Assembly (NCBI RefSeq): GCF_000695625.1
Contig: NZ_JMQI01000003.1
Location: 120,281-184,280, forward strand
Direction: 5' to 3'
DNA: 64,000 bases
DNA from: Amycolatopsis rifamycinica
Lineage (GTDB): Bacteria > Actinomycetota > Actinomycetes > Mycobacteriales > Pseudonocardiaceae
Of the stretch, positions 1 through 7,055 are shown piece after piece (the first letter of the stretch is position 1; each line of letters starts with the position of its first letter). A program made the translations under genes and the position numbers. The notes under the pieces were generated by a model. It was not told the origin of the DNA. It ran no database searches and saw nothing but the letters and a program-made list of their open reading frames with translations.

Positions 1-2
1 GG

Positions 3-470
3 ACGTACGCGGTTGCGGGGAACGCTGAACGGACCGCGTTCGCGCTTGGCCAGGCCGAGGAAGCCCTCGGGAACAATCATGTGCCAGCAGAAGCGCCAGA
101 CTGGGCGAGCTGGGCTCACAGCCAGACCGAACTGGAAATCATTGCAGGGCGCTGCTGGACGGAGCTTCGCCGCCCGCTCAGGGCCGTTCCGGCGCTTGAA
201 GCGGCGATGGCGAAATACGACGACAGCCACGCACGAGACAAGTCGCTCTACCTCTCGTGGCTGGCCGACGCGTACTTGGACGCGGGCGAGGTCGAGCACG
301 CGGCTACGTCTCTCGGTAGGGCGTTCGACCTGTCCTCGAACGTGGCATCAGCGCGGCCTCAGCAACGACTCGGGGCGGTGCTCGACCAGTTCGAGGACCA
401 CAAGTCAGTGGCCGGCGTCGCCGACCTGCTTGCTCGTCGTCCGGCGAACCCAGTCCAGGTAGGGCGCTAA
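3..470 (+). CDS. C-terminal part of a TPR-containing regulator (5' end outside window)
   Basis: The frame is open from the window edge to a TAA at 468-470, giving about 155 residues. They are alternating amphipathic helices with TPR-like spacing (for example SWLADAYLDAGEVEHAATSL followed by a second helix pair). Actinomycete XRE-family regulators with a C-terminal TPR domain end this way, and they are common on integrative elements; the HTH itself would lie outside the window, so this identity is inferred. Its end overlaps the end of the converging cutA gene by 66 bp. It could also be a TPR protein with no DNA-binding part. Confidence 0.6.
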   Translation, partial: TYAVAGNAERTAFALGQAEEALGNNHVPAEAPDWASWAHSQTELEIIAGRCWTELRRPLRAVPALEAAMAKYDDSHARDKSLYLSWLADAYLDAGEVEHAATSLGRAFDLSSNVASARPQQRLGAVLDQFEDHKSVAGVADLLARRPANPVQVGR

Positions 471-746
471 CCCGGCCGCCAAGGGCAATGCCGTGATCTC
501 CGGGTTCGTCCACTCGTGGCGCTCGACCAGGTGCTGTTCGAGGTCCGCATAGGCGTCCGCGGTCGTCTTGAGTAGCACCTGCCACTCGTCGCCAGTACCG
601 AATTCGCCCTGATGCCAGAACACGCTGGTCACCGGCCCGACCACCTGAGCGCCAGCTGCCAGACGCGCCTCAACGGCGCTTCGAGCTAAGGTCGTTGCCG
701 CGTCCTTCGAGGGGGCCGCTACCTGGACCTGCCACACGTCCGTCAT
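405..746 (-). CDS. cutA: CutA-like divalent ion tolerance protein
   Basis: 113 residues, close to the usual 105-112 of CutA1, a small trimeric signalling-like protein linked to divalent metal tolerance. The family pattern is visible: an N-terminal beta strand, SVFWHQGEFGTGDEW in the middle, then HEWTNPEITALPL and a C-terminal YLDWV. The ATG at 744-746 was chosen because everything upstream in the frame is non-conserved. The 3' end overlaps the convergent TPR gene by 66 bp, which is unusual for a core gene and suggests one 3' end was remodelled. Biochemical role of CutA remains unsettled in general. Confidence 0.85.
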   Translation of the reverse strand: MTDVWQVQVAAPSKDAATTLARSAVEARLAAGAQVVGPVTSVFWHQGEFGTGDEWQVLLKTTADAYADLEQHLVERHEWTNPEITALPLAAGLAPYLDWVRRTTSKQVGDAGH

Positions 747-781
747 GAGGGCGAGGGTACCGGCGGGGCGAGGCGAACGCC

Positions 782-816
782 GTGACAACCTGGCTGCCGC
801 TGGCACAATGATTCCC
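782..816 (+). promoter_or_regulatory. Candidate promoter for a leaderless transcript
   Basis: GTGACA at 782-787 and CACAAT at 804-809, spaced 16 bp, end 7 bp before the ATG at 817. There is no Shine-Dalgarno sequence, which fits a leaderless mRNA starting at or next to that ATG. Inference from hexamer match only. Confidence 0.35.
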
Positions 817-1101
817 ATGACAAGCAGCAAGCGAGCCGTGTACGTGGTGCACGACCGCACCACGTCCGCCCAGCCCGGGATCCTCACGACCGCGTACGAG
901 TCCGTCGAAAAGGCGATCGCGGACCTCAACGGCTTTCGTGCCCAGCAGCCCGACAACCCTGGCCCGCTTGTCTGGTCCACCGGCCCCGGCTGGGCCGACG
1001 GCCGCGATGCAAAGGGCAACACGGTGTTCTACGTCTTCGGCCTGGCGGTCCAACCCGACAACGAGCCGGCCTACTTCGAGAAGTTCACCCGCAGGTCGTG
1101 A
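817..1101 (+). CDS. Hypothetical protein, 94 aa
   Basis: Small soluble protein with no signal peptide or membrane segment; I do not recognise a family. It starts with two short beta-like stretches (KRAVYVVHDRTT) and contains an acidic and aromatic C-terminal half (NTVFYVFGLAVQPDN). Two in-frame ATGs exist at 808 and 817; the second is preferred because a promoter-like pair places the transcript start there and neither has a ribosome binding site. It is divergent from cutA, with only 70 bp between starts. Confidence 0.55.
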   Translation: MTSSKRAVYVVHDRTTSAQPGILTTAYESVEKAIADLNGFRAQQPDNPGPLVWSTGPGWADGRDAKGNTVFYVFGLAVQPDNEPAYFEKFTRRS

Positions 1102-1266
1102 CCGGCGCAGACCCAGTCCCCTTCCTCCCAGAGGTGCATTCACGGGTCAGCTACCTTCGTTGCCCCCCGAACGAGTGAACGACTGTCGATGAGGCAACGG
1201 GAGATGTCGGTGAGGCGTATCCCTTGACGGGGCGCTGAACCAGTCAGGCGCGGGGGAAGGGACGGA

Positions 1267-1743
1267 ATGGTGAAGACGTTCGCACGACGGGACATGGGCA
1301 TAGTGGCGGGCACCATAGGCGCCGGGGGAACAGCGAAGCGAGCGACCGCAACCGTCGCCGCACTCGCCGTCGCCGGCGGCGTGGCGTTGGCAGGAGCGCC
1401 GGGGGTGGCGGCCGCTGAAGACCCAGGGATAGTCCGGCTTTCCTACTACGCAACCTCGTTCGTCGGCAGTGTCAACTGGTTCAACAGGTCCGTTCGAATC
1501 GATGGCCAGCTCCGTGCCCTGCCGGGCAGCTGTCGACGGGTGTACGTGCAAACATTCGACTCCGGCCATTGGCAATTGGCCGCCCGAAGCACCAGTCTCC
1601 AATGCGGGACGTCCGAACAACACATCACCGTACCCGCTGATGTTCCAGGCGGCGCCGCATTCGTCTGGGTCATCCTCCAAGGACCCGATGATTCCCTGCT
1701 GGACAGCTGTGAGGCCCAACCCGGCTCCGAATACTGTGAGTAA
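1267..1743 (+). CDS. Secreted hypothetical protein, 158 aa
   Basis: Residues 1-25 are basic and polar, 26-48 hydrophobic and Ala-rich, and an Ala-x-Ala site near residue 50 precedes EDPG, a typical Sec (or Tat-like, RRDMG) export signal. The mature part of about 108 residues contains four cysteines (two around PGSCRR and LQCG, two at the C-terminus in DSCEA and EYCE), so probably two disulfides outside the cell. A GAAGGGA Shine-Dalgarno lies before the ATG. No family recognised. It is the last gene before the tRNA fragment and so may be cargo of the element that ends there. Confidence 0.65.
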   Translation: MVKTFARRDMGIVAGTIGAGGTAKRATATVAALAVAGGVALAGAPGVAAAEDPGIVRLSYYATSFVGSVNWFNRSVRIDGQLRALPGSCRRVYVQTFDSGHWQLAARSTSLQCGTSEQHITVPADVPGGAAFVWVILQGPDDSLLDSCEAQPGSEYCE

Positions 1744-1860
1744 TGGCGAGCTCGCGCCACCGGTCGATGGCCGCGCATGCTGTCCGGTGTCGGGCCGGCC
1801 CCCCCAGGGGCGGAACCTGCTCCGTTGCTGACCTCCGGTTCACTCGTGGCCATCTCCGGG

Positions 1861-1884
1861 GGTCTCAGACCGGGTCTCAGTTCG
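1861..1884 (+). repeat. Direct repeat resembling integrase arm sites
   Basis: GGTCTCAG occurs twice, 12 bp apart, followed by TTCG. On the minus strand this reads GAACTGAGACCC, sharing the core GAACTGAGAC with the 19-bp repeats just inside both ends of the 14-kb element further right. It sits about 95 bp inside the tRNA fragment, the same distance and (mirrored) orientation as at the other element's attL. Confidence 0.5.
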
Positions 1885-1976
1885 TGCCCGTTCGGCGCGA
1901 CCGCTGGTGTTGCAGAGGTCGCGTTGACCTGCGGGAATGTACCCCTTCGAACCACTTCGAACAGGTAGGCTCGGAA

Positions 1977-2032
1977 CTCGAAATCGTGTGACGGCTAATC
2001 CCCGTCCGTGGGTTCAAATCCCACCGCCACCG
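1977..2032 (+). other. 3' fragment of tRNA-Ser(CGA): attachment-site remnant
   Basis: The sequence matches a serine tRNA from the anticodon loop CTCGAAA through the long variable arm, a perfect T arm (GTGGG-TTCAAAT-CCCAC), the acceptor strand CGCCACC and discriminator G. The 5' half is absent: the bases before 1977 cannot pair with TCGTG to form the anticodon stem. This is what a tyrosine integrase leaves when an element inserts in the 3' half of a tRNA gene; the rebuilt tRNA should lie left of the window. A terminator follows, as after a real tRNA. Confidence 0.75.
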
Positions 2033-2048
2033 CTCTAGGTGCAACGTT

Positions 2049-2084
2049 CAAGCCCCCGGTTGAGATCACTCGGCCGGGGGCTTG
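2049..2084 (+). terminator. Hairpin terminator after the tRNA fragment
   Basis: CAAGCCCCCGG (2049-2059) and CCGGGGGCTTG (2074-2084) form a perfect 11-bp stem with a 14-nt loop. It probably belonged to the tRNA-Ser gene. Confidence 0.7.
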
Positions 2085-2315
2085 GTCGTCTGGCTGTCCC
2101 GCAACGCCTGCTGACGAGAACACGGCGACGTTGCATGAAGCAGCTGGACCTGTTGCGCCAGTTCATCCGCGTTGCCCAGCAGGCCGAACGGGCCGCCGAA
2201 GATCGGGATCGCACGCCGTCCTGGGAGACGGCGGCGCTTGATGCCGTCCGCTTGACTTGAAGGGCTCTTGAAGTGTGACCGTGGTCGGCACCAGCTGATC
2301 AACCAGGAGCGCACC
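2085..2315 (+). other. Intergenic stretch without a convincing gene
   Basis: A 41-codon frame (ATG at 2135, stop at 2260) encodes a short helical peptide beginning MKQLDLLRQF, but it lacks a ribosome binding site and any recognisable relative; it may be a gene remnant near the insertion site. Nothing else is visible apart from AGGAG before the next start. Confidence 0.4.
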
Positions 2316-3098
2316 ATGACCGTTCTCGTCACCGGGGCCACCGGCCACACTGGACGGCACGTCGTCGCCGGGCTGAAGGCCGCCGGCGTTCCCGTCAGGG
2401 TCCTCGTCCGGGATCCCGCGAAGGCGCCCGAAGGCGTCGACGTCGTTCAAGGCGACATCGCCGATCCCGGCGAAGCCGCCGAAGGTGTCGACGCCGTCTA
2501 CCTGCTTTGGCCCTTCTTCACCGCCGACGGCATCGAAAAGGCCGTGAAACCCTTCAAGGGCAAGAAGATCGTCTACCTCTCCGCCATGTCCGCTGAGGAC
2601 GGTGGCGTCTGGGGAGACGTCGAAGCCGCCATCGAACAGGTCACCGACGACTGGACTTTCCTCCGCGTCACCGGGCTCGCCACGAACGCGCTCGCCTGGG
2701 TGCCGCGGCTCGGCACCGGGGTGGTGCGGGCCGCGCACGGGCAGGCGAAACGGTCGGTCGTCCACGAACGTGACGTCGCCGAAGTGGCTGTGAAGGCGCT
2801 CACCGAGGACCACGTCCGGCAGACCTACCTCGTCACCGGCCCGGAATCCTTGACGCAGGCCGAACAGGTCCGGCTCATCGGTGAAGCGCTCGGAAAGCCT
2901 GTCCGGTGGGAAGAACAGCCGCCGGAAGAGGCGAAAGCGGAACTAATTCCCCATCTAGGGGCGGAATTCGCGGCCGGCGCGGTGGATTACTGGGCATCAC
3001 TCGTCGAGGACCCGGAACCGGTCTCACTCGACGTCGCCCGCGTCACCGGGCATCCGGCGCGGCCCTTCGCGGAATGGGCGCGCGAGCACTTCAGCTGA
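2316..3098 (+). CDS. NmrA-like NAD(P)-binding oxidoreductase
   Basis: 260 residues with the atypical short-chain dehydrogenase layout: N-terminal Rossmann signature VTGATGHTGRHVV (residues 4-16), then VRVLVRDP after the second strand, as in NmrA/QOR2-like reductases that bind NADP(H) but often lack a Tyr-Lys catalytic pair. The ATG follows AGGAG at a normal distance. Its end overlaps by 8 bp the end of the convergent WXG100-like gene. Substrate cannot be told; a redox sensor role is the alternative. Confidence 0.85.
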   Translation: MTVLVTGATGHTGRHVVAGLKAAGVPVRVLVRDPAKAPEGVDVVQGDIADPGEAAEGVDAVYLLWPFFTADGIEKAVKPFKGKKIVYLSAMSAEDGGVWGDVEAAIEQVTDDWTFLRVTGLATNALAWVPRLGTGVVRAAHGQAKRSVVHERDVAEVAVKALTEDHVRQTYLVTGPESLTQAEQVRLIGEALGKPVRWEEQPPEEAKAELIPHLGAEFAAGAVDYWASLVEDPEPVSLDVARVTGHPARPFAEWAREHFS

Positions 3099-3663
3099 GC
3101 TCGACCGCCGGCGCCGTCAACGGTTCCAGCTCGGTCGCGAGCGAAGACAGGGCGGCGATCTTCGCGGAGACGGCGCGGATCACCGCCGTGCACGTGGCGC
3201 TGACTTCGCTGACCACCTCGGCCGAGCGGTCGCCCGCCAGCACCGCCGAGACCGAGGCCGACGCCGCCGAAGCGAGTGCGCACACCTCGTCGGACGCCGC
3301 CACCGCCAGCTCGTCCAGGCGGTCGGCGATGCGGGCGCCCAACGCCGCCGTCGAAGTGGCCACGCGGGCCGCCGCGGCGTACTGACCGTCCACTGTGTCC
3401 GCCCACGTGCCGAACGTCTCGCTGCTGCCGCCGGTTTCGGCGCGCTCGACACCGGCGCGGAACTCCGCCTGCGCCGACGTCACCACCTCGGCGCCGGTGC
3501 CGACCGCCGCGGCGGACGTGCGGATCGACGCCGGTGAGCAGTCCAGGTGCCGCAGGGCCGCGACCGGGTCGGCGACGCCGAGCCGCCCGGCCGCCGCGCG
3601 CAACGCCGACAGCTGCGCCGCGGCCGACGACAGTGCCGGGTGCTCGAAGACCTCCGAGGTCAC
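3091..3663 (-). CDS. WXG100/ESX-like helical protein, 190 aa
   Basis: An almost entirely alpha-helical, Ala-rich protein. Residues about 40-140 read as two long helices around GTWADTV, the length and composition of WXG100-type secretion substrates or of EspA/Esx-related proteins; a strict WxG turn is not seen. It starts at a GTG that overlaps the upstream gene by 4 bp, so the two are translationally coupled and probably form a heterodimer. No secretion ATPase lies next to it. Function unknown. Confidence 0.65.
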   Translation of the reverse strand: MTSEVFEHPALSSAAAQLSALRAAAGRLGVADPVAALRHLDCSPASIRTSAAAVGTGAEVVTSAQAEFRAGVERAETGGSSETFGTWADTVDGQYAAAARVATSTAALGARIADRLDELAVAASDEVCALASAASASVSAVLAGDRSAEVVSEVSATCTAVIRAVSAKIAALSSLATELEPLTAPAVELS

Positions 3664-4029
3664 GGCGCCGCCGCCAGCCGGCCCCGGAAACCGGTGCTGC
3701 GGTTGCTCACGGCCGCCATGCGCAGCCGGCCCGCCAGGTCCGACGTCGCGTCGCCGAGGACGCGCGCGTCCGCCTCGCGGGCCGCCAGCGCCGTGGCCCA
3801 GCGCGCCGCCAGTTCGCGCGCCTGTGGCGAGATGCCGAACGGCGTCGCGTCGACGCGGGCTTCGGCGAACCGCCCCGCGGCCTTGTCGTCGGCGGCCGCC
3901 GCCTGGTCCAGCAGGTCGGCCGACGTCCGCAGCCGGTCCGCGTTCTTCAGGGGGTTCCGGGTCGCGAAGCCCCCGGCCCGGAGCTCCGGGTTGTCACTGC
4001 CGATCCGCGAGCCTCTGCCTTCCGGCATG
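3660..4029 (-). CDS. Small helical ESX-associated-like protein, 122 aa
   Basis: The N-terminal 30 residues are polar and Gly-rich (PEGRGSRIGSDNP), the rest is helical (ADRLRTSADLLDQAAAADD). A TTG further upstream (4046) opens the frame, but the ATG at 4027-4029 has a good GGAGG 6 bp before it and is chosen. Coupled by 4 bp to the following helical protein, as WXG100 partner genes are. The family is not certain. Confidence 0.6.
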
Positions 4030-4172
4030 GGGACCTCCGTCGTCAAGGGCGCTCACCCGATCGGGGAAGATCTTGCCTCATGCTCCCGAGCCGCCCTCAT
4101 CGCGGTGACCTGCGGCGTTGACGGCGTTCCACCAGGTGGACGTCTTGACCGCGCGTCGGGAAGAAAGCGACC

Positions 4173-4346
4173 ATGAACACATGCCCGCCACCTCGGAAAG
4201 CACGCCGATCCGGGCCTTCGCGCGGTCGATCGGGGAAGGCGTCGTGGCGCTCCTGCTGCGCCGCGGCCGCCTGGGTTCGCCGCCCGCCTGACGCGAACCC
4301 GCGTCCGAATTCCCCGAAAACCCTTGGAGCACAACCATGTCCGTAG
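4173..4346 (+). other. Leader region of the dioxygenase gene with overlapping short frames
   Basis: The 307 bp between the divergent genes hold two short frames. One (ATG 4173, TAG 4344-4346) encodes 57 residues with a Cys-Cys pair (WRSCC) and ends inside the first codons of the dioxygenase gene. The other (ATG 4181, stop 4291) encodes 36 residues. Either may be a translated leader; Cys-containing leader peptides precede sulfur-uptake genes in other actinobacteria. Neither has a strong ribosome binding site. Confidence 0.3.
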
Positions 4347-5257
4347 TTCTTCCTGCCCGGATTCAGCTGCGCGAGGCGGTCACGCCCGCGGATGGCATCG
4401 TCGAAGGCCCGCGGATTCTCCGGGAACCGCAGCGGCGGACCTACGAGCGGTTCACCCTCCGCCCGCTCGGCCGGGTGATCGGTGCGGAGGTCGACGGCGT
4501 CGACCTCGGCGCGCCCGTGGGCCCTGACCTGCGCGAAGAGCTCAACCACGCCCTGCTCGAGTGGAAGGTGCTGTTCTTCCGCGACCAGGACATCACCTCG
4601 GCGCAGCAGCGCGCCTTCGCCGCGAACTGGGGCGAGCTGGAGACCAACCCGTTCATCCCGAAGGGCGACGACGACGCCGTCACGCGCTTCGAGCGCACCG
4701 CGGCCATGCCCGGGTACGAGAACATCTGGCACACCGACGTCACCTGGCGGCCCGACCCGGCGCTCGGCTCGGTGCTGCGGCTGATCGAGGTGCCGCCCGT
4801 CGGCGGCGACACGATGTGGGCCGACATGGCCGCCGCCTACGACAACCTGCCCGAAGACGTCCGCGCCCGCATCGACGGGCTCACTGCGGTGCACGACTAC
4901 CTCCCCGGCTTCGACCGGTTCTCCGATCCCGCGCTGCTGGCGCGGTGGCAGGACCGCTTCCCGCCGGTGGAGCACCCGGTGGTCCGGACGCACCCGGAGA
5001 CCGGGCGGCGCACCTTGTTCGTGAACCAGGCGTTCACCACGCACATCGCCGGCCTGGACCGGGCGGAGAGCGACCGGCTGCTGCGGTACCTGTTCCTGCA
5101 GGCTCACACGCCCGAATTCCAGGTCCGGTTCAGCTGGCGGCCGAACTCGGTCGCGTTCTGGGACAACCGCGCGACGCAGCACTACGCGGTGAACGACTAC
5201 CACCCGCACGTCCGGATCGCGGAGCGCGTCGCGATAGCGGGCGACCGGCCCTACTGA
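4337..5257 (+). CDS. TauD/TfdA-family 2-oxoglutarate dioxygenase
   Basis: 306 residues, normal for non-haem iron, 2-oxoglutarate-dependent TauD/TfdA enzymes, which cleave sulfonates or other small acids by hydroxylation. The facial triad is visible: H-x-D in NIWHTDVTW (about residue 135) and the distal His in ATQHYAVNDY, followed by the Arg that binds 2-oxoglutarate in VRIAERV. N-terminal FTLRPLGRVIGAEVDGVDL is the family start, so residues 1-35 are an extension. A TGGAG lies before the ATG. Substrate not deducible; taurine-like sulfonates are possible. Confidence 0.9.
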   Translation: MSVVLPARIQLREAVTPADGIVEGPRILREPQRRTYERFTLRPLGRVIGAEVDGVDLGAPVGPDLREELNHALLEWKVLFFRDQDITSAQQRAFAANWGELETNPFIPKGDDDAVTRFERTAAMPGYENIWHTDVTWRPDPALGSVLRLIEVPPVGGDTMWADMAAAYDNLPEDVRARIDGLTAVHDYLPGFDRFSDPALLARWQDRFPPVEHPVVRTHPETGRRTLFVNQAFTTHIAGLDRAESDRLLRYLFLQAHTPEFQVRFSWRPNSVAFWDNRATQHYAVNDYHPHVRIAERVAIAGDRPY

Positions 5258-5273
5258 GCCGTAGCCTGAGGTC

Positions 5274-5720
5274 ATGACCGATGAACCCCGGGCAGTGGTG
5301 ACCGGTTTCCTCAAGGCCCTCGAAGAGCTCGACGTCGACCGGGCGCTGACGTTCGCGGCGAGCGACATCGTGTACCAGAACGTGCCGCTGCCGCCCGCCC
5401 GCGGCCTCGCGGCCGTCGAGAAACAGCTGCGTGTCATGGCCAAGTACGGCTCCGGGTTCGAGGCGCGGACCCACCACATCGCCGCGGACGGCAACGTCGT
5501 GCTCACCGAACGCACCGACGTGCTGCGCCGCGGGGCGTGGGAGGCGGAGTTCTGGGTGTGCGGCACGTTCGAGGTCGAAGCGGGCCGGATCGTGCTCTGG
5601 CGTGACTACTTCGACTGGACGACGGTGCTGGCCGCGAGCGCGAAGGGTGCCGGGCGGGTCGCGCTGGCCGGCGCGCGCACGCTCCTCGGCCGGTACAAGG
5701 GGAGGCAGGCGGTGCGCTAG
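5274..5720 (+). CDS. Limonene-epoxide-hydrolase-like / SnoaL-fold protein
   Basis: 148 residues with the cystatin-like alpha+beta barrel layout of LEH/SnoaL-type proteins: an N-terminal helix (VVTGFLKALEELDVDRALTF), then strands with ERTDVL and IVLWRDYFDW; the Asp-Arg-Asp type polar residues of epoxide hydrolases fit ERTD and WRDYFD. It follows the dioxygenase by 16 bp on the same strand, so they are likely cotranscribed and may act on related substrates. The 30 C-terminal residues are a basic extension. Confidence 0.75.
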   Translation: MTDEPRAVVTGFLKALEELDVDRALTFAASDIVYQNVPLPPARGLAAVEKQLRVMAKYGSGFEARTHHIAADGNVVLTERTDVLRRGAWEAEFWVCGTFEVEAGRIVLWRDYFDWTTVLAASAKGAGRVALAGARTLLGRYKGRQAVR

Positions 5721-5824
5721 GCCCGGTGTTCGCCGCGGTCGTGGTCCCGAAGGTCCACGACCGCGGCTATCCCCAGCACCAGCACGAACACGCAGCTGAG
5801 AACGATCAGCCCCCACATGATCAT
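5717..5824 (-). CDS. Small single-pass membrane protein, 35 aa
   Basis: MWGLIVLSCVFVLVLGIAAV is one transmembrane helix, followed by a charged tail (DLRDHDRGEHRA). A strong GGAGGG lies just before ATGATCATG; the first ATG (5822-5824) or the third codon's ATG (5816-5818, better spacing) may be the start. Convergent with the LEH-like gene with a 4-bp overlap of the ends. No known family. Confidence 0.55.
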   Translation of the reverse strand: MIMWGLIVLSCVFVLVLGIAAVVDLRDHDRGEHRA

Positions 5825-6011
5825 TCTCCCTCCCCCCGTGTCGTGCCGACCGCGAGCTGTCGGGGAGTGGTCTGTGCCACTTTTCCGGCGGCTCACGCAG
5901 ACCGTACCGCCGCCGGACGCCGGTTGTTCCGGCCCTTGACCTTCATTTAAGGCAGATGCGCCGGATGGGTGACAAGTCCGTGTCCGGCTGTCACAGAACG
6001 ACCGCGATCCG

Positions 6012-6929
6012 TTATGTGCCAACGGGAACCGATGCGATTCCGCTCTGGACGGTCACCGACGTCGACCGCAAGGCCGACACCTCCGCGACGTACCGCAGCA
6101 CTTTGTCCGCTTCGTCCCCGGCGAGCGGCTCGCACCCGTGGCCCGCGGTCCGCCGCACCGGGATGAGCTCGAGCCGCGGTTCGTCGCCGAGCATGCACCC
6201 GGCCAGCAGCCCGTCCGACCGGTCGGCGGCGAGGTTGCCGAGGCCGTAGAGGATCGGCCGGCCGCGGTGGACCTCGACGGCCTGGATGGTGTGCGACCCG
6301 TGCCCGGCGACCAGGTCGGCGCCGGCGTCGATCGCCGCCTGCCCGTAGGTGACCTGGTACTCGGCGAGCTCCACGCCCGGCAGGCCCCAGTGCATCGAGA
6401 CGACGACGTGGTCGTGGCCGCTCTTGGCCCGCTCGATGTCGGCGATCATCCGGTCCAGGTGCTCGGGCACCGGTGTGGTGCGGACGAGCGGCGGGCGGCC
6501 CGGGATCTCCGCGACGTGCGGATCGGGCTGGTACGCCGTCGTCGCAAACGCTTGCGCGATGGCCGGGAAGTCCGACTGGGTGGCGAAGGGGCGGCGGAGT
6601 GACGTGTACGCCAGGAAGGCGACCGTCTCGCCGGAGCGTTCGACCACCGCCGGTGCGTGCGCGGCGTCGAGGTTCGCGCCGGCGCCGCAGTACGCGATGC
6701 CGGCGTGGTCGAGGACGCCGAGGCCGGCGGCGGGGAGGGGGACGTCGTTGGCGCACGAGACGACGTCGACGCCGATCGATTTCAGCGCTTCGGCCGCCGC
6801 CGCGTCGACGTGGCCTTCGAGGTTCACGAACCGGAGGTCGGCGCCCTTGAGCAGCGGTTCCAGCTGCGCGAAGGCCGGCGTCGCGCGGCCGGGGAGGGTG
6901 ACGTCTCCGCCCAGTACCAGCGTGATCAC
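6012..6929 (-). CDS. CapA-like metallophosphoesterase (PGA_cap domain)
   Basis: 305 residues. The calcineurin-like CapA family signs are present in order: LVLGGDVTLPGR at the N-terminus, FVNLEG near residue 38, MHWG near 195 and AGHGSHTIQAVEV near 220, supplying His/Asp/Asn metal ligands. Family members work in poly-gamma-glutamate capsule attachment or as phosphoesterases of cell-wall metabolism; no capsule genes lie nearby, so the role here is open. The start is a GTG at 6927-6929. No signal peptide, so it is probably cytoplasmic. Divergent from the nuclease gene. Confidence 0.85.
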   Translation of the reverse strand: MITLVLGGDVTLPGRATPAFAQLEPLLKGADLRFVNLEGHVDAAAAEALKSIGVDVVSCANDVPLPAAGLGVLDHAGIAYCGAGANLDAAHAPAVVERSGETVAFLAYTSLRRPFATQSDFPAIAQAFATTAYQPDPHVAEIPGRPPLVRTTPVPEHLDRMIADIERAKSGHDHVVVSMHWGLPGVELAEYQVTYGQAAIDAGADLVAGHGSHTIQAVEVHRGRPILYGLGNLAADRSDGLLAGCMLGDEPRLELIPVRRTAGHGCEPLAGDEADKVLRYVAEVSALRSTSVTVQSGIASVPVGT

Positions 6930-7055
6930 GAAACCTGCTCTGCCGAGTGAGTGACGACGAAAGTAGTTGTTACGAATCGTTGCACCTTTGTCTTCCTCCT
7001 CCTCACTTGTTCGGGGGACTATGCCACGACTGTTCAAGCACAAAGGGGACTCAGG

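Noticed and set aside
2008..2040. A full tRNA gene at the left end
   Set aside because: Only the 3' part from the anticodon loop fits; no matching 5' acceptor, D arm or 5' anticodon stem upstream.
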